DNA of 64,000 bases. Origin: Sphingobacterium sp. UT-1RO-CII-1. GTDB taxonomy: Bacteria; Bacteroidota; Bacteroidia; Sphingobacteriales; Sphingobacteriaceae. The notes under the pieces are model-generated. The model did no database searches. It was not told the DNA's origin and worked only from the letters and a program-made list of their open reading frames with translations. Below, piece after piece: positions 44,465 through 51,939 of this stretch. The DNA is taken from NCBI RefSeq assembly GCF_026711005.1, contig NZ_JAPPVJ010000004.1:248001-312000 (forward strand). Direction: 5' to 3'. How positions within the stretch are numbered: the first letter of the stretch is position 1; the number at the start of each line of letters is the position of its first letter. Made by a program: the position numbers and the translations under genes.

Positions 44465-44568
44465 GGGCTAAAAAATTAAATAATAATGACTAATTATAGC
44501 TACATCCTTATCATGTACCGTTTAGCTAATTATTCCTCTTAATCGAAGATGTAGCGAGAAATATTTCC

Positions 44569-44576
44569 TACTTTTG
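44569..44576 (+). promoter_or_regulatory. candidate -7 box (TACTTTTG) of the dehydrogenase gene
   Basis: Fits TAnnTTTG and lies 39 bases ahead of the ATG at 44616. A -33 TTG is not seen at the expected distance. Confidence 0.4.
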
Positions 44577-44615
44577 TATCAATAAAATGTCAATTTTTAG
44601 ACTAATATTCATCTT

Positions 44616-45689
44616 ATGGGAGCAAAAGAATCTTCTGTTTTTGAGAAAATGAACCTTGCAGGTCATGAAAATTTATTCTTCTGTAATGATCCGTCGATCG
44701 GACTTCAGGCTATTGTTGCTATACACGATATGACTCTCGGACCAGCGATAGGAGGTGTACGCATGCTACCTTATGATTCTGTAGCAGAGGCTATCGATGA
44801 TGCTCTACGTTTATCTGAAGCTATTACTTATAAAGCTTCTCTAGCTGGGTTAAACTTAGGTGGGGGAAGTGCAGTTATTATAGGTAACCATCGTACAGAC
44901 AAAACAGAGGTGCTGATGCGTCGTTTCGGTCAGTTTATAGAAGGATTGAACGGGAACTTTATTGCATCAACTGATGTAGGAACCAATCAGAAAGATTTAG
45001 GATACATGTTGTCTGAAACCGATTATGTGGCTGGGTTACCTGCTTCCTTGAATGGGGGAGGGGACACGACAGTTTTTGCAGCACGAGGCGTCTTCTATGG
45101 TATTAAGGCTGCCATTAAGGAGTTGTATGGTGATGATAGCTTGGCAGGACGTAAAGTGGCAGTGCAAGGGGTAGGAAGTGTAGGAGAGCAATTAGTAGCT
45201 ATGTTGCGTGCTGAAAATGCACGAGTGTATGTTTCTGATATGACGGAAGAACATAAAATGAAGATTGCTGCTAAATATAAGGCGGAGCCTATTACTTATG
45301 CAACAAGTTTTGAATTAGAGGCTGATGTTTATGCTCCTTGTGCATTGGGCGGTACAGTGAATCCAACTACTGTTCCCCGTATGAGGTGTAAGATTATAGC
45401 AGGTTCAGCAAATAATCAATTGAAAGATGAAGAGATTACCAATCATTTGTTAAAAGAACACAATATTTTATATGCTCCTGATTTTCTAATCAATTCTGGC
45501 GCTTTAATAAGCTGTTATTCTGAAATCGAGGGATATGGTAGTGAACGCACGGAGTCTTTAATAAAAAATATTTATAGTGCTACCCGTCATGTTATCCAAA
45601 CTTCTCGGGAAGATGAAATAACTACCTTTGAAGCTGCTAAAAAGTTGGCGGAAAAACGTATATTTGACGTCAAAAAAATAAAAAGATAG
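44616..45689 (+). CDS. Glu/Leu/Phe/Val dehydrogenase-family protein, catalytic Lys replaced by Ser
   Basis: 357 residues, closest in layout to leucine dehydrogenase. The dimerisation/substrate domain holds IGGVRMLPYDSVAEA and TYKASLAGLNLGGGSAVIIG; the first lysine (Lys73, equivalent to LeuDH Lys68) is kept, but position 85, the Lys80 equivalent normally in GGGK, is Ser (codon AGT at 44868-44870). STDVGTNQ retains Asp120. The NAD-binding domain has VQGVGSVGEQL (GVGSVG at 185-190) and CALGGTVNP. The altered catalytic residue casts doubt on ordinary amino-acid deamination; it could be an inactive or altered-specificity paralogue. It diverges from the ABC exporter and precedes nusB. Confidence 0.85.
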   Translation: MGAKESSVFEKMNLAGHENLFFCNDPSIGLQAIVAIHDMTLGPAIGGVRMLPYDSVAEAIDDALRLSEAITYKASLAGLNLGGGSAVIIGNHRTDKTEVLMRRFGQFIEGLNGNFIASTDVGTNQKDLGYMLSETDYVAGLPASLNGGGDTTVFAARGVFYGIKAAIKELYGDDSLAGRKVAVQGVGSVGEQLVAMLRAENARVYVSDMTEEHKMKIAAKYKAEPITYATSFELEADVYAPCALGGTVNPTTVPRMRCKIIAGSANNQLKDEEITNHLLKEHNILYAPDFLINSGALISCYSEIEGYGSERTESLIKNIYSATRHVIQTSREDEITTFEAAKKLAEKRIFDVKKIKR

Positions 45690-45748
45690 TTTTTATATAC
45701 AAGTATAATTTCGTTCTTTATTTATGCAATCGTTCTTTAAAAATAATT

Positions 45749-46696
45749 ATGCTTAATAGAAGACACCTTCGTGTAAAGGTTATGCAAACGCTATATGCGT
45801 ACAGTTTGTCAGAAGATAAACAAGTTAAGGATTTTGAGAAAGCACTTCTTAGAAGTGTTGATGAAGTCAACCAAATGTATATTTGGACATTAAATCTCTT
45901 GGATGAGGTCGCTGAATACGTGCTTATAGATGCTGAGGGTAGAGCCAATAAGTTTCTTCCTACAGAAAAAGATAAGGTTTATACTACAAAGTTAAATGAT
46001 AATACGTTTATTGAGTCGTTAAGACAAAATAGATCTTATTTAGAATATGTAAAAAAGTATAATGTATCTTGGTCTTTTGACCCCGAAGTGGCTCGTTCTG
46101 TTTTTGCTGAATTGAAAGAGTCTGAGGCCTACTTAGAGTATCTGGCGTTGGAGGATCGTTCTATTGCTGTGGAAAAAGATATTATTAAACATATTTTTAA
46201 GAAAATAATATTAAAGTCGCCTCACATAGATCAAATTTTTGATACAAAGTTTATAAATTGGTCTGTTGATAGAGAAGTTCTTCAGGCAATGATTGCAAAA
46301 ACTTTTAAAAATTTTTCCAGTGAAAATCCTGTTCAGAATAAGTTGGCGGATTTAACGCCTAACTGGGATGAGGATTCGGAGTTTATTGTGGATTTATTGA
46401 AAAAAACCATAAGATATCGGGATGAATATCAAGAACTCATTGCGCAAAAAACAAAAAACTGGGAATCAGATCGTATAGCTTTAGTTGATAATTTGCTAAT
46501 GGCAATGGCCGTATGTGAGCTGGTGAATTTTCCGACTATCCCTGTGAAAGTGACAATAAATGAGTATATTGAGTTATCGAAGTCGTTTAGTACCTCGAAA
46601 AGTAATACTTTTATAAATGGTGTCTTGGATAAAATATTGGCTGATTTGACCGAGCAAGGGCGAATAGAAAAAGAGGGACGGGGTCTAAAGAATTAA
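45749..46696 (+). CDS. nusB: transcription antitermination factor NusB, long Bacteroidota form
   Basis: 315 residues, about twice the length of E. coli NusB. The first helix LNRRHLRVKVMQTLYAY is the NusB opening; the C-terminal part has IALVDNLLMAMAVCELVNFPTIPVKVTINEYIELSKSFSTSKSNTFINGVLDKI, the canonical NusB core. A long insertion between them is usual for this phylum. NusB binds the boxA RNA of ribosomal operons together with S10. Following genes (DUF1573, yajC, YbbR, coaE) form a conserved block. Confidence 0.93.
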   Translation: MLNRRHLRVKVMQTLYAYSLSEDKQVKDFEKALLRSVDEVNQMYIWTLNLLDEVAEYVLIDAEGRANKFLPTEKDKVYTTKLNDNTFIESLRQNRSYLEYVKKYNVSWSFDPEVARSVFAELKESEAYLEYLALEDRSIAVEKDIIKHIFKKIILKSPHIDQIFDTKFINWSVDREVLQAMIAKTFKNFSSENPVQNKLADLTPNWDEDSEFIVDLLKKTIRYRDEYQELIAQKTKNWESDRIALVDNLLMAMAVCELVNFPTIPVKVTINEYIELSKSFSTSKSNTFINGVLDKILADLTEQGRIEKEGRGLKN

Positions 46697-46776
46697 CTGT
46701 TTTTAAGCAGGTAGTACGATGAATAGGTTTTTTACGTTTTATTAGTTATAGACGTGAAATTAAATAAACAATAACT

Positions 46777-47220
46777 ATGAATTTTTTTAAGATAGGTATT
46801 CTAAGTGTAGGGTTAACAACACTAGTCTCTTGTGGATCATCATCTTCTGAGACTAAAGAAAGTGATGTTACCGAGATTAAAACAAATAATTCAGGTGATG
46901 CTGCTTTGGGGAAGCTTGAATTTGTCGAATCTGTATTTGATTTTGGTGAAATAAAAGAAGGTGAAGTAGTTGAACATATGTACATATTTGAAAACAAAGG
47001 TACAGCGCCTATTATATTATCACAGGTGTCAGCATCTTGTGGTTGTACTACCCCTTCATATACCCAGACACCAATACTACCAGGTAAACAGGGAGAGGTA
47101 AAAGTAGTTTTTGACAGTAATGGACAAGTAGGAAAACAACAGAAAATAATTACTGTTGTTTCTAATGCAGAAAACAATGTAACTACTGTGCAGCTTAGAG
47201 GTGAGGTAGTAGCTAAATAG
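46777..47220 (+). CDS. DUF1573-domain lipoprotein
   Basis: 147 residues with lipoprotein signal (SVGLTTLVSC, Cys19 or nearby). The domain includes VFDFGEIKEGEVVEHMYIFENKGTAPIILSQVSASCGCTTPSY, the DUF1573 hallmark with its Cys-Gly-Cys. Such proteins are Ig-like and periplasmic; their role is unknown. It lies 80 bases after nusB and before yajC, a gene order widespread in Bacteroidota. Confidence 0.9.
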   Translation: MNFFKIGILSVGLTTLVSCGSSSSETKESDVTEIKTNNSGDAALGKLEFVESVFDFGEIKEGEVVEHMYIFENKGTAPIILSQVSASCGCTTPSYTQTPILPGKQGEVKVVFDSNGQVGKQQKIITVVSNAENNVTTVQLRGEVVAK

Positions 47221-47310
47221 TCCAGTGTTTTTTTAGAGAGAAGAACAATTAAGTCTAATAAGGGAGTGGGATCGAGTAATTTTTAAATAGTAAATTTTTA
47301 ACATTAAAAT

Positions 47311-47619
47311 ATGATTACAACATTATTACAAGCAGCACCTGCGGGTGGTGGAATTATGAGCTTTTTGCCCATGATTGCAATCGTTGTTGTTTTTTACTTT
47401 TTCATGATTAGACCACAAATGAAAAAGCAAAAAGAGCATAAGAAATACATAGAAGAACTAGGCGTTAATTCTAAAGTAGTTACTACAGCGGGGATACACG
47501 GGCGTATTGTTGAAGTAAGTGAAACAACTTTTTTAATTGATGTTGGTTCAGGGGTTAAGATGCGATTTGATAAATCTGCCGTAGCATTGGATGCTTCTAA
47601 GGCTGCTAATAAAGAGTAG
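47311..47619 (+). CDS. yajC: preprotein translocase subunit YajC
   Basis: 102 residues. One helix (about 15-38; MSFLPMIAIVVVFYFFMIRPQ) followed by the characteristic RPQMKKQKEHKKYIEELGVNSKVVTTAGIHGRIVEV, a hydrophilic SecDF-YajC partner. It assists the Sec translocon in the inner membrane. A strong terminator follows. Confidence 0.95.
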   Translation: MITTLLQAAPAGGGIMSFLPMIAIVVVFYFFMIRPQMKKQKEHKKYIEELGVNSKVVTTAGIHGRIVEVSETTFLIDVGSGVKMRFDKSAVALDASKAANKE

Positions 47620-47654
47620 AAAAAAGGATTCTATAGGTCATCAAGACAAAAAGG

Positions 47655-47691
47655 TAGCTATCCATCTGCGAATGGATAGCTATTTTTTTTT
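47655..47691 (+). terminator. intrinsic terminator after yajC
   Basis: TAGCTATCCAT pairs with ATGGATAGCTA across a six-base loop (11 bp), followed by nine T at 47683-47691. It is the strongest simple terminator in this block. Confidence 0.9.
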
Positions 47692-47725
47692 GGTTATACT
47701 TGGCCTGAGGATTTATTTCGCATTA

Positions 47726-47754
47726 TTGATTTAAGTGGCTATTTCTTACCTTTG
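47726..47754 (+). promoter_or_regulatory. promoter of the YbbR-coaE genes, nearly leaderless
   Basis: TTG at 47726-47728, 18 bases, TACCTTTG at 47747-47754, then five bases TTCAT before the ATG at 47760. The transcript would start at or beside the ATG, after the terminator of yajC. Confidence 0.65.
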
Positions 47755-47759
47755 TTCAT

Positions 47760-48707
47760 ATGGCTCAACCTCGTATAAGTAAAGTTACAAGAAGAAAGAT
47801 TTCGATTTTTATACGTTGTCTTATTATTTCTTTTGTAGCTTGGTTGTTGTTTGCTGTATCTACAGAGCAGATTTATACCATCAAAGCAGGAATATCATAT
47901 GTTAATATACCTGAAAATAAAGCTTTCCATTCTTTACAGTCTGATACGGTAAGTATACGAATGCGGATGAGTGGCTGGAAAATCTTGATAAAAAAACTTC
48001 ACCCCGATACTCCACATATAAAGGTTGATTTGAGTGGTTTGAAAACTCGGAATTATATCTTATTTACGAATCAGATAGGTTATGTTAATCGTCAGTTTCC
48101 CGTTGATAATCAAGTTGTTTCTGTTAGTCCAGATACGCTTTTCTTTGATTTTTCTAAGCAAACACAACGTAAAGTTCCTGTTAAGCCGATTCTAGGTTTA
48201 CAGTTTAAAAAACAGTATGGAGTTATAGGGAGTACAAGTTTGAATCCTGAATATGTAACTGTAACTGGGCCATTAGAAGATGTGGCTAATATCGAATATT
48301 TAGAAACAGACACGATTCGTGGAGTTCAGGTTAATAGTGATGTACGAATGGTGACTTATTTAAAAAATAATCAGAAAGCTAATATTTCGATTTATCCTAC
48401 TTTCTCAGAGGTAACGATACCAGTAGGAGAAATTACAGAAAAGGTTGTAGAGGTACCTTTGAAGATTGAAAATAGTAAACGTTACACATCAGTACGTACT
48501 ATTCCAAGCAAAGTGAAGATAACTTTTTTAGTGTCATTGAAAGATTTTAATACATGGTCCTCTCGTGATTTTGAAGCAGTTGTTGATATGGATAATTGGG
48601 AAGAAAATAAGGTAAAGAGTCTGCCCGTAATTATTACTAAGAGTCCCGATTATTGTGAGATTGTGGCTGTAGAACCGCAGAATGTAGATTTTTTTCTTAG
48701 GAGATAA
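47760..48707 (+). CDS. YbbR-like domain protein (CdaR-related)
   Basis: 315 residues: one N-terminal helix (IFIRCLIISFVAWLLFAVS) and an extracytoplasmic part with repeated YbbR-like domains, seen in PVKPILGLQFKKQYGV and VPLKIENSKRYTSVRTIPSKVKI. In Firmicutes CdaR controls the diadenylate cyclase; in Bacteroidota the role is less clear. The gene starts directly after a consensus promoter and ends one base before coaE, so they are co-translated. Confidence 0.82.
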   Translation: MAQPRISKVTRRKISIFIRCLIISFVAWLLFAVSTEQIYTIKAGISYVNIPENKAFHSLQSDTVSIRMRMSGWKILIKKLHPDTPHIKVDLSGLKTRNYILFTNQIGYVNRQFPVDNQVVSVSPDTLFFDFSKQTQRKVPVKPILGLQFKKQYGVIGSTSLNPEYVTVTGPLEDVANIEYLETDTIRGVQVNSDVRMVTYLKNNQKANISIYPTFSEVTIPVGEITEKVVEVPLKIENSKRYTSVRTIPSKVKITFLVSLKDFNTWSSRDFEAVVDMDNWEENKVKSLPVIITKSPDYCEIVAVEPQNVDFFLRR

Positions 48708-48708
48708 A

Positions 48709-49314
48709 ATGGGGTTAAAAGTTGGCATAACCGGTGGAATCGGTTCTGGGAAAAGTTATGTTGCTAAGGTATTTAAAGCTTTGGGCGTTCCTTTTTATGA
48801 TGCAGATAAAGAGGCTAAGTTGATTATGAATAATAGCCATATTATAGCAAATGAACTGATAGATGCTTTTGGGCATCAAGTATATACTGCAGAGGGACAA
48901 TTGGATAGAAAGTTTTTAGGCGAAATAGTCTTTAAAGATACAGCGAAACTGAAGATGTTAAATGAAATTGTTCATCCTGTTGTTATACAACATGGTGAAG
49001 AGTGGGCTGAAAAACAGACTTTTGCATACTCTTTGAGAGAAGCTGCTTTGTTGTTTGAGTCAGGTTCTTATAAGCAGTTAGACTATACTGTTTTAGTGCT
49101 TGCACCTTTGGAATTACGATTGCAAAGGGTCATGCTGCGGGACGGTGTAAGTAGAGAGCAGGTTGAGGATAGAATAAGTAAGCAAATGAGTGATGAAGAC
49201 AAACACTTATTAGCAGATTTTGTACTTATTAATGACGAGAAGACAGCATTATTATCTCAAGTTTTGGCTTTACATGAGAAATTTATGAGTAAATCAAGTA
49301 GTATAGTTAAGTAG
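48709..49314 (+). CDS. coaE: dephospho-CoA kinase
   Basis: 201 residues. P-loop GITGGIGSGKS at residues 6-16, followed by the conserved DADKEAK and the LREAALLFESGSYKQLD region. The final step of coenzyme A synthesis. Begins one base after the YbbR gene stop and is directly followed, at base 49315, by the MBL gene. Confidence 0.96.
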   Translation: MGLKVGITGGIGSGKSYVAKVFKALGVPFYDADKEAKLIMNNSHIIANELIDAFGHQVYTAEGQLDRKFLGEIVFKDTAKLKMLNEIVHPVVIQHGEEWAEKQTFAYSLREAALLFESGSYKQLDYTVLVLAPLELRLQRVMLRDGVSREQVEDRISKQMSDEDKHLLADFVLINDEKTALLSQVLALHEKFMSKSSSIVK

Positions 49315-50268
49315 ATGGGCCTTATATTGGAAGACTTTCTGGTTAAGAAAGAAGAAGGGTATTTTTGTCGTTACGGCAACTTTTATATTGATGCTATGCA
49401 GCCTGTTTATGTAAATGTTATTTCGCACGCACACGGTGATCATGCTACTCCAGGTCACCGGCAAATGTTTGCTACACTAGCTACTTTTGCGTTTATGAAA
49501 AATCGTTTTTCAAAAATGCTAAGTAATTCTTTAACAATTGTGGGGTTTGAGGAAGAATTTCGAATAGGAGATATTGAATTGAAACTGTTCCCCGCAGGAC
49601 ATATTTTAGGTTCAGCTCAAATCTTAATGAAATATAAAGGCGTTCGTTATCTGTATACTGGCGATTATAAACTACAGGATGACCCTACTTGTGAGCCTTT
49701 TACTTTTGTTGAAACGGATGTACTCATTACAGAGTCTACTTTTGCAGATCCAATGGTCGTGCATCCGAATGCAGAGACTGAGATTTTGAAAATGAAAGAC
49801 CGAGCTTCGAATATCATGCTAGGTTGTTATACTCTGGGTAAAGCACAACGATTAACCGCTCTAATAAACGATTTGCTGCCCGAAAGACAAGTTTTAGTAC
49901 ATCATCGCATGTATCCGGTGCATAAAGTTTATGATGATTTAGGGCCTAGGCGCTTAAAGTATGAGTTGTATAACCGAAAGGCGATGAAAGATGGACGCGT
50001 TGATAAAATTTATTTAGTGCCGCCTTTAACCTTCAACAGCTATTTTAAGGCTAAAAATGTATTGCGCGCGTTTGCATCAGGTTGGGCAAGATTGCAGCAA
50101 CAGAATGATATAGAACTTTATATATCCGACCATGTGGACTGGAATGACTTGTTGTTTTTTATAAATGAAATTAGGCCAAAAGAGATTTGGACAATACACG
50201 GTGATGGAAGCAAGCTGAAACAACATTTTAAAGGAGTATTGCCTGTTAGAGATATTTTAAAGATATGA
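49315..50268 (+). CDS. MBL-fold metallohydrolase, exonuclease-like (beta-CASP/ligase-associated type)
   Basis: 317 residues. The metal-binding HAHGDHA motif is at residues 37-43 (VISHAHGDHATPGHRQM), with later ligands in GHILGSAQI and TGDY. The sequence resembles the mRNA-processing exonuclease and ligase-associated exonuclease branch, but no LigD-like ATP-dependent ligase is in the window. The start directly abuts the coaE stop, indicating one operon. The stop overlaps the start of a small membrane-peptide gene (ATGA). Confidence 0.82.
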   Translation: MGLILEDFLVKKEEGYFCRYGNFYIDAMQPVYVNVISHAHGDHATPGHRQMFATLATFAFMKNRFSKMLSNSLTIVGFEEEFRIGDIELKLFPAGHILGSAQILMKYKGVRYLYTGDYKLQDDPTCEPFTFVETDVLITESTFADPMVVHPNAETEILKMKDRASNIMLGCYTLGKAQRLTALINDLLPERQVLVHHRMYPVHKVYDDLGPRRLKYELYNRKAMKDGRVDKIYLVPPLTFNSYFKAKNVLRAFASGWARLQQQNDIELYISDHVDWNDLLFFINEIRPKEIWTIHGDGSKLKQHFKGVLPVRDILKI

Positions 50269-50378
50269 TGTTTTTTAAAGAGACTTTTTATTGGTTCGGA
50301 AAAAAAGGAGTAATTAAGGGAATTCTTGTCTTTTTATTTGTGTTTACTACTATTTATTTGCTATTAGGTTTTTTGTGA
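50265..50378 (+). CDS. small single-span membrane protein, 37 residues
   Basis: Starts ATGATG, the first ATG overlapping the TGA of the preceding gene. The translation begins MMFFKETFYWFGKKGVIKG, then a hydrophobic stretch ILVFLFVFTTIYLLLGFL ends the protein; one amphipathic helix and one transmembrane segment. The overlapping ATGA arrangement and the clean membrane segment support a real gene. No family recognised. It ends before the leftward HTH gene. Confidence 0.6.
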   Translation: MMFFKETFYWFGKKGVIKGILVFLFVFTTIYLLLGFL

Positions 50379-50407
50379 AAAAAATAATAAGACTTATATA
50401 AACTTAG

Positions 50408-50986
50408 TTATTCTTCTTGACTATTAGTGACTAATTCTATTAAATCATTTGAAGATAGATTACAAAACAGTTCTGCGTAATCTTTATGAACATAAACAAG
50501 TTGCTTGTTTATTTTTATATCTAATTTAATTATGTAATGTTTTCTTGGTGCTTTATTGAATAGATTGGTAATCTCTATAGAGTTTTTATTCCATAGGTTT
50601 GAATCCATTTTTTTGAGAATTTGTTTGGATGTAATAGGTTGGTTTAGCAGCCCTTCTGATATAAGGCGATCTAATTCTAAAGCCAAAAAATTTGTTTGAT
50701 TTTGCAGTTTTTTGTTTGCAGAGGTTTCAATAGCAATTTGAGTTTCTTTGGGAAGATTTTGTAAAACAACTCCATTTTTGTAAAGGGATATTAATTCACG
50801 ATAAGAGACCCCCCATATTTTTTGAGCAAGTAAGTCTGCATTATTGAGTGTTAATTCTCTCTTCTGCCTTTCAAACGCACTATAATCAGATTGAATGATT
50901 CCAGCTATAGTTGCAACTTTCTCTTGACTTAAGTTAAAAAGAAGTCTTAGCGACTTGAGTGCAAAAGCAAATTCTTCATTGGCCAT
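50408..50986 (-). CDS. helix-turn-helix (XRE-like) transcriptional regulator
   Basis: 192 residues. The N-terminal 65 residues form an XRE/Cro-type HTH: FALKSLRLLFNLSQEKVATIAGIIQSDYSAFERQKRELTL. The remainder (about 85-192) is unrecognised and rich in charge, with SANKKLQNQTNFLALELDRL and a C-terminal KHYIIKLDIKINKQLVYVHKDYAEL beta region, perhaps a dimerisation or ligand domain. Dyad repeats lie just upstream of its start and may be its own operators. It may also act on the distant SusCD cluster, but nothing proves that. Confidence 0.85.
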   Translation of the reverse strand: MANEEFAFALKSLRLLFNLSQEKVATIAGIIQSDYSAFERQKRELTLNNADLLAQKIWGVSYRELISLYKNGVVLQNLPKETQIAIETSANKKLQNQTNFLALELDRLISEGLLNQPITSKQILKKMDSNLWNKNSIEITNLFNKAPRKHYIIKLDIKINKQLVYVHKDYAELFCNLSSNDLIELVTNSQEE

Positions 50987-51138
50987 TTAAAATAGATTTA
51001 ATTTTATTTGCTTATGTCTATATTGTTTTGTAGACTTGTATTACTAACTTAAACTAACCCTGTTTGGGAGGGCTAACTAATTGTATAAATGATGAGAAAT
51101 CGAAACAATAACTTGTCAAAATATGCTTATTTATTTGA

Positions 51139-51156
51139 TTAACAATTGTTTGTTAA
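51139..51156. repeat. dyad TTAACAA-N4-TTGTTAA
   Basis: Perfect 7-bp arms with four-base spacer upstream of the HTH gene. Possible operator. Confidence 0.45.
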
Positions 51157-51216
51157 GTAGACCATATAACAATAGTTTTTATCTGCTAATACATAAATTA
51201 GTTGGTGTTTTGTACA

Positions 51217-51234
51217 TGTAATTGACTGATTACA
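51217..51234. repeat. dyad TGTAAT-N6-ATTACA
   Basis: Perfect 6-bp arms with six-base spacer. Nearby there are two copies of AATTAGATT. Possible operator of the HTH regulator. Confidence 0.4.
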
Positions 51235-51439
51235 GGTGCAATTAGATTTTGTTAATTGTAATTAGATTATAATTTATTTACATAAACCTTAATTATATGA
51301 TGAAGAATTCGTTATTTCTAATCAAAAAGCAGTATGAATTAAAGCTAATTTGTATTGTTTATTCTTATGCTTTGTTTCTTGGGAAAGAAAATGCCAGGGG
51401 ACCTGATTAAATGTCTTAATAAAATACAAGCAAAGAAGG

Positions 51440-51535
51440 GCGTTTCGAAATATTTTAAAATGAATACAATTTACTAGTAATTGTATCATCGTCATTAAAA
51501 TAGAAGACGAAGTATTTATGAATATTTTGAAACGC
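51440..51535. repeat. 96-base foldable element with 15-bp terminal inverted repeat
   Basis: GCGTTTCGAAATATT at 51440-51454 pairs with AATATTTTGAAACGC at 51521-51535, one G-U aside. The interior holds two smaller hairpins: ATACAATT/AATTGTAT (51464-51486) and TCGTC/GACGA (51489-51510). It gives a three-way-junction-like shape. Could be a small RNA, a decayed MITE or an attachment-like site. Confidence 0.5.
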
Positions 51536-51857
51536 ACCTAATTTGTTTGCTCCGACCGTGATTTATTCTTCTGCATAAGTATACATGCGTGGATTCACAG
51601 ATTGGATAGCAATTTTCTATTCGCACTTTAAAATTAATATTCTTTTTCTGTTGTACCAAATGTGTCTTCTTAACAAACTTGAATAGTGAGCGGTCGGTTA
51701 TTATTGTGATTTGTATCTCTGTGGCAATGAGTGTGTAGCCTTGTTTTATTGTTAGCTCTTATAAAATGAAGTTGAAAGGTATATTTCGTTACTTTTTATA
51801 CTATTTTTTGATTTTGATGTAAAAAGTGATGTAACTCTTGTTTCAAGTAGTTCATAC

Positions 51858-51887
51858 TTGCGAAGAAATAGACAAAAAACATCTTTG
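51858..51887 (+). promoter_or_regulatory. promoter candidate of the third SusCD cluster
   Basis: TTG at 51858-51860, 19 bases, then CATCTTTG at 51880-51887, a one-base departure from TAnnTTTG. The ATG at 51940 lies 52 bases on. Confidence 0.5.
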
Positions 51888-51939
51888 CTACAGTTGTAAT
51901 ATATACAAATCAATTATTAACTGATTAACTATTAAATTT

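Larger units (their letters stand above)
50987..51939. other. 953-base region without a supported gene, with dyads and a foldable element
   Basis: AT-rich region between the HTH gene and the third SusCD cluster. It holds dyads at 51139-51156 and 51217-51234, a structured element at 51440-51535, a promoter candidate at 51858-51887, and a 37-codon open frame at 51297-51410 (MMKNSLFLIKKQYELK start) that I cannot support as a gene. The rest shows nothing. Confidence 0.7.

Noticed and set aside
51241..51272. two AATTAGATT copies as a possible CRISPR-like or iteron repeat
   Set aside because: Only two copies, no regular spacing; not an array or replication origin.
51297..51410. 37-codon frame starting MMKNSLFLIKKQYELK
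   Set aside because: AT-rich chance frame; no overlap with a neighbouring gene, no membrane segment or conserved motif.
51322..51537. 71-codon frame on the minus strand in the gene-free region
   Set aside because: It runs through the foldable inverted-repeat element and has no recognisable motif or initiation context.
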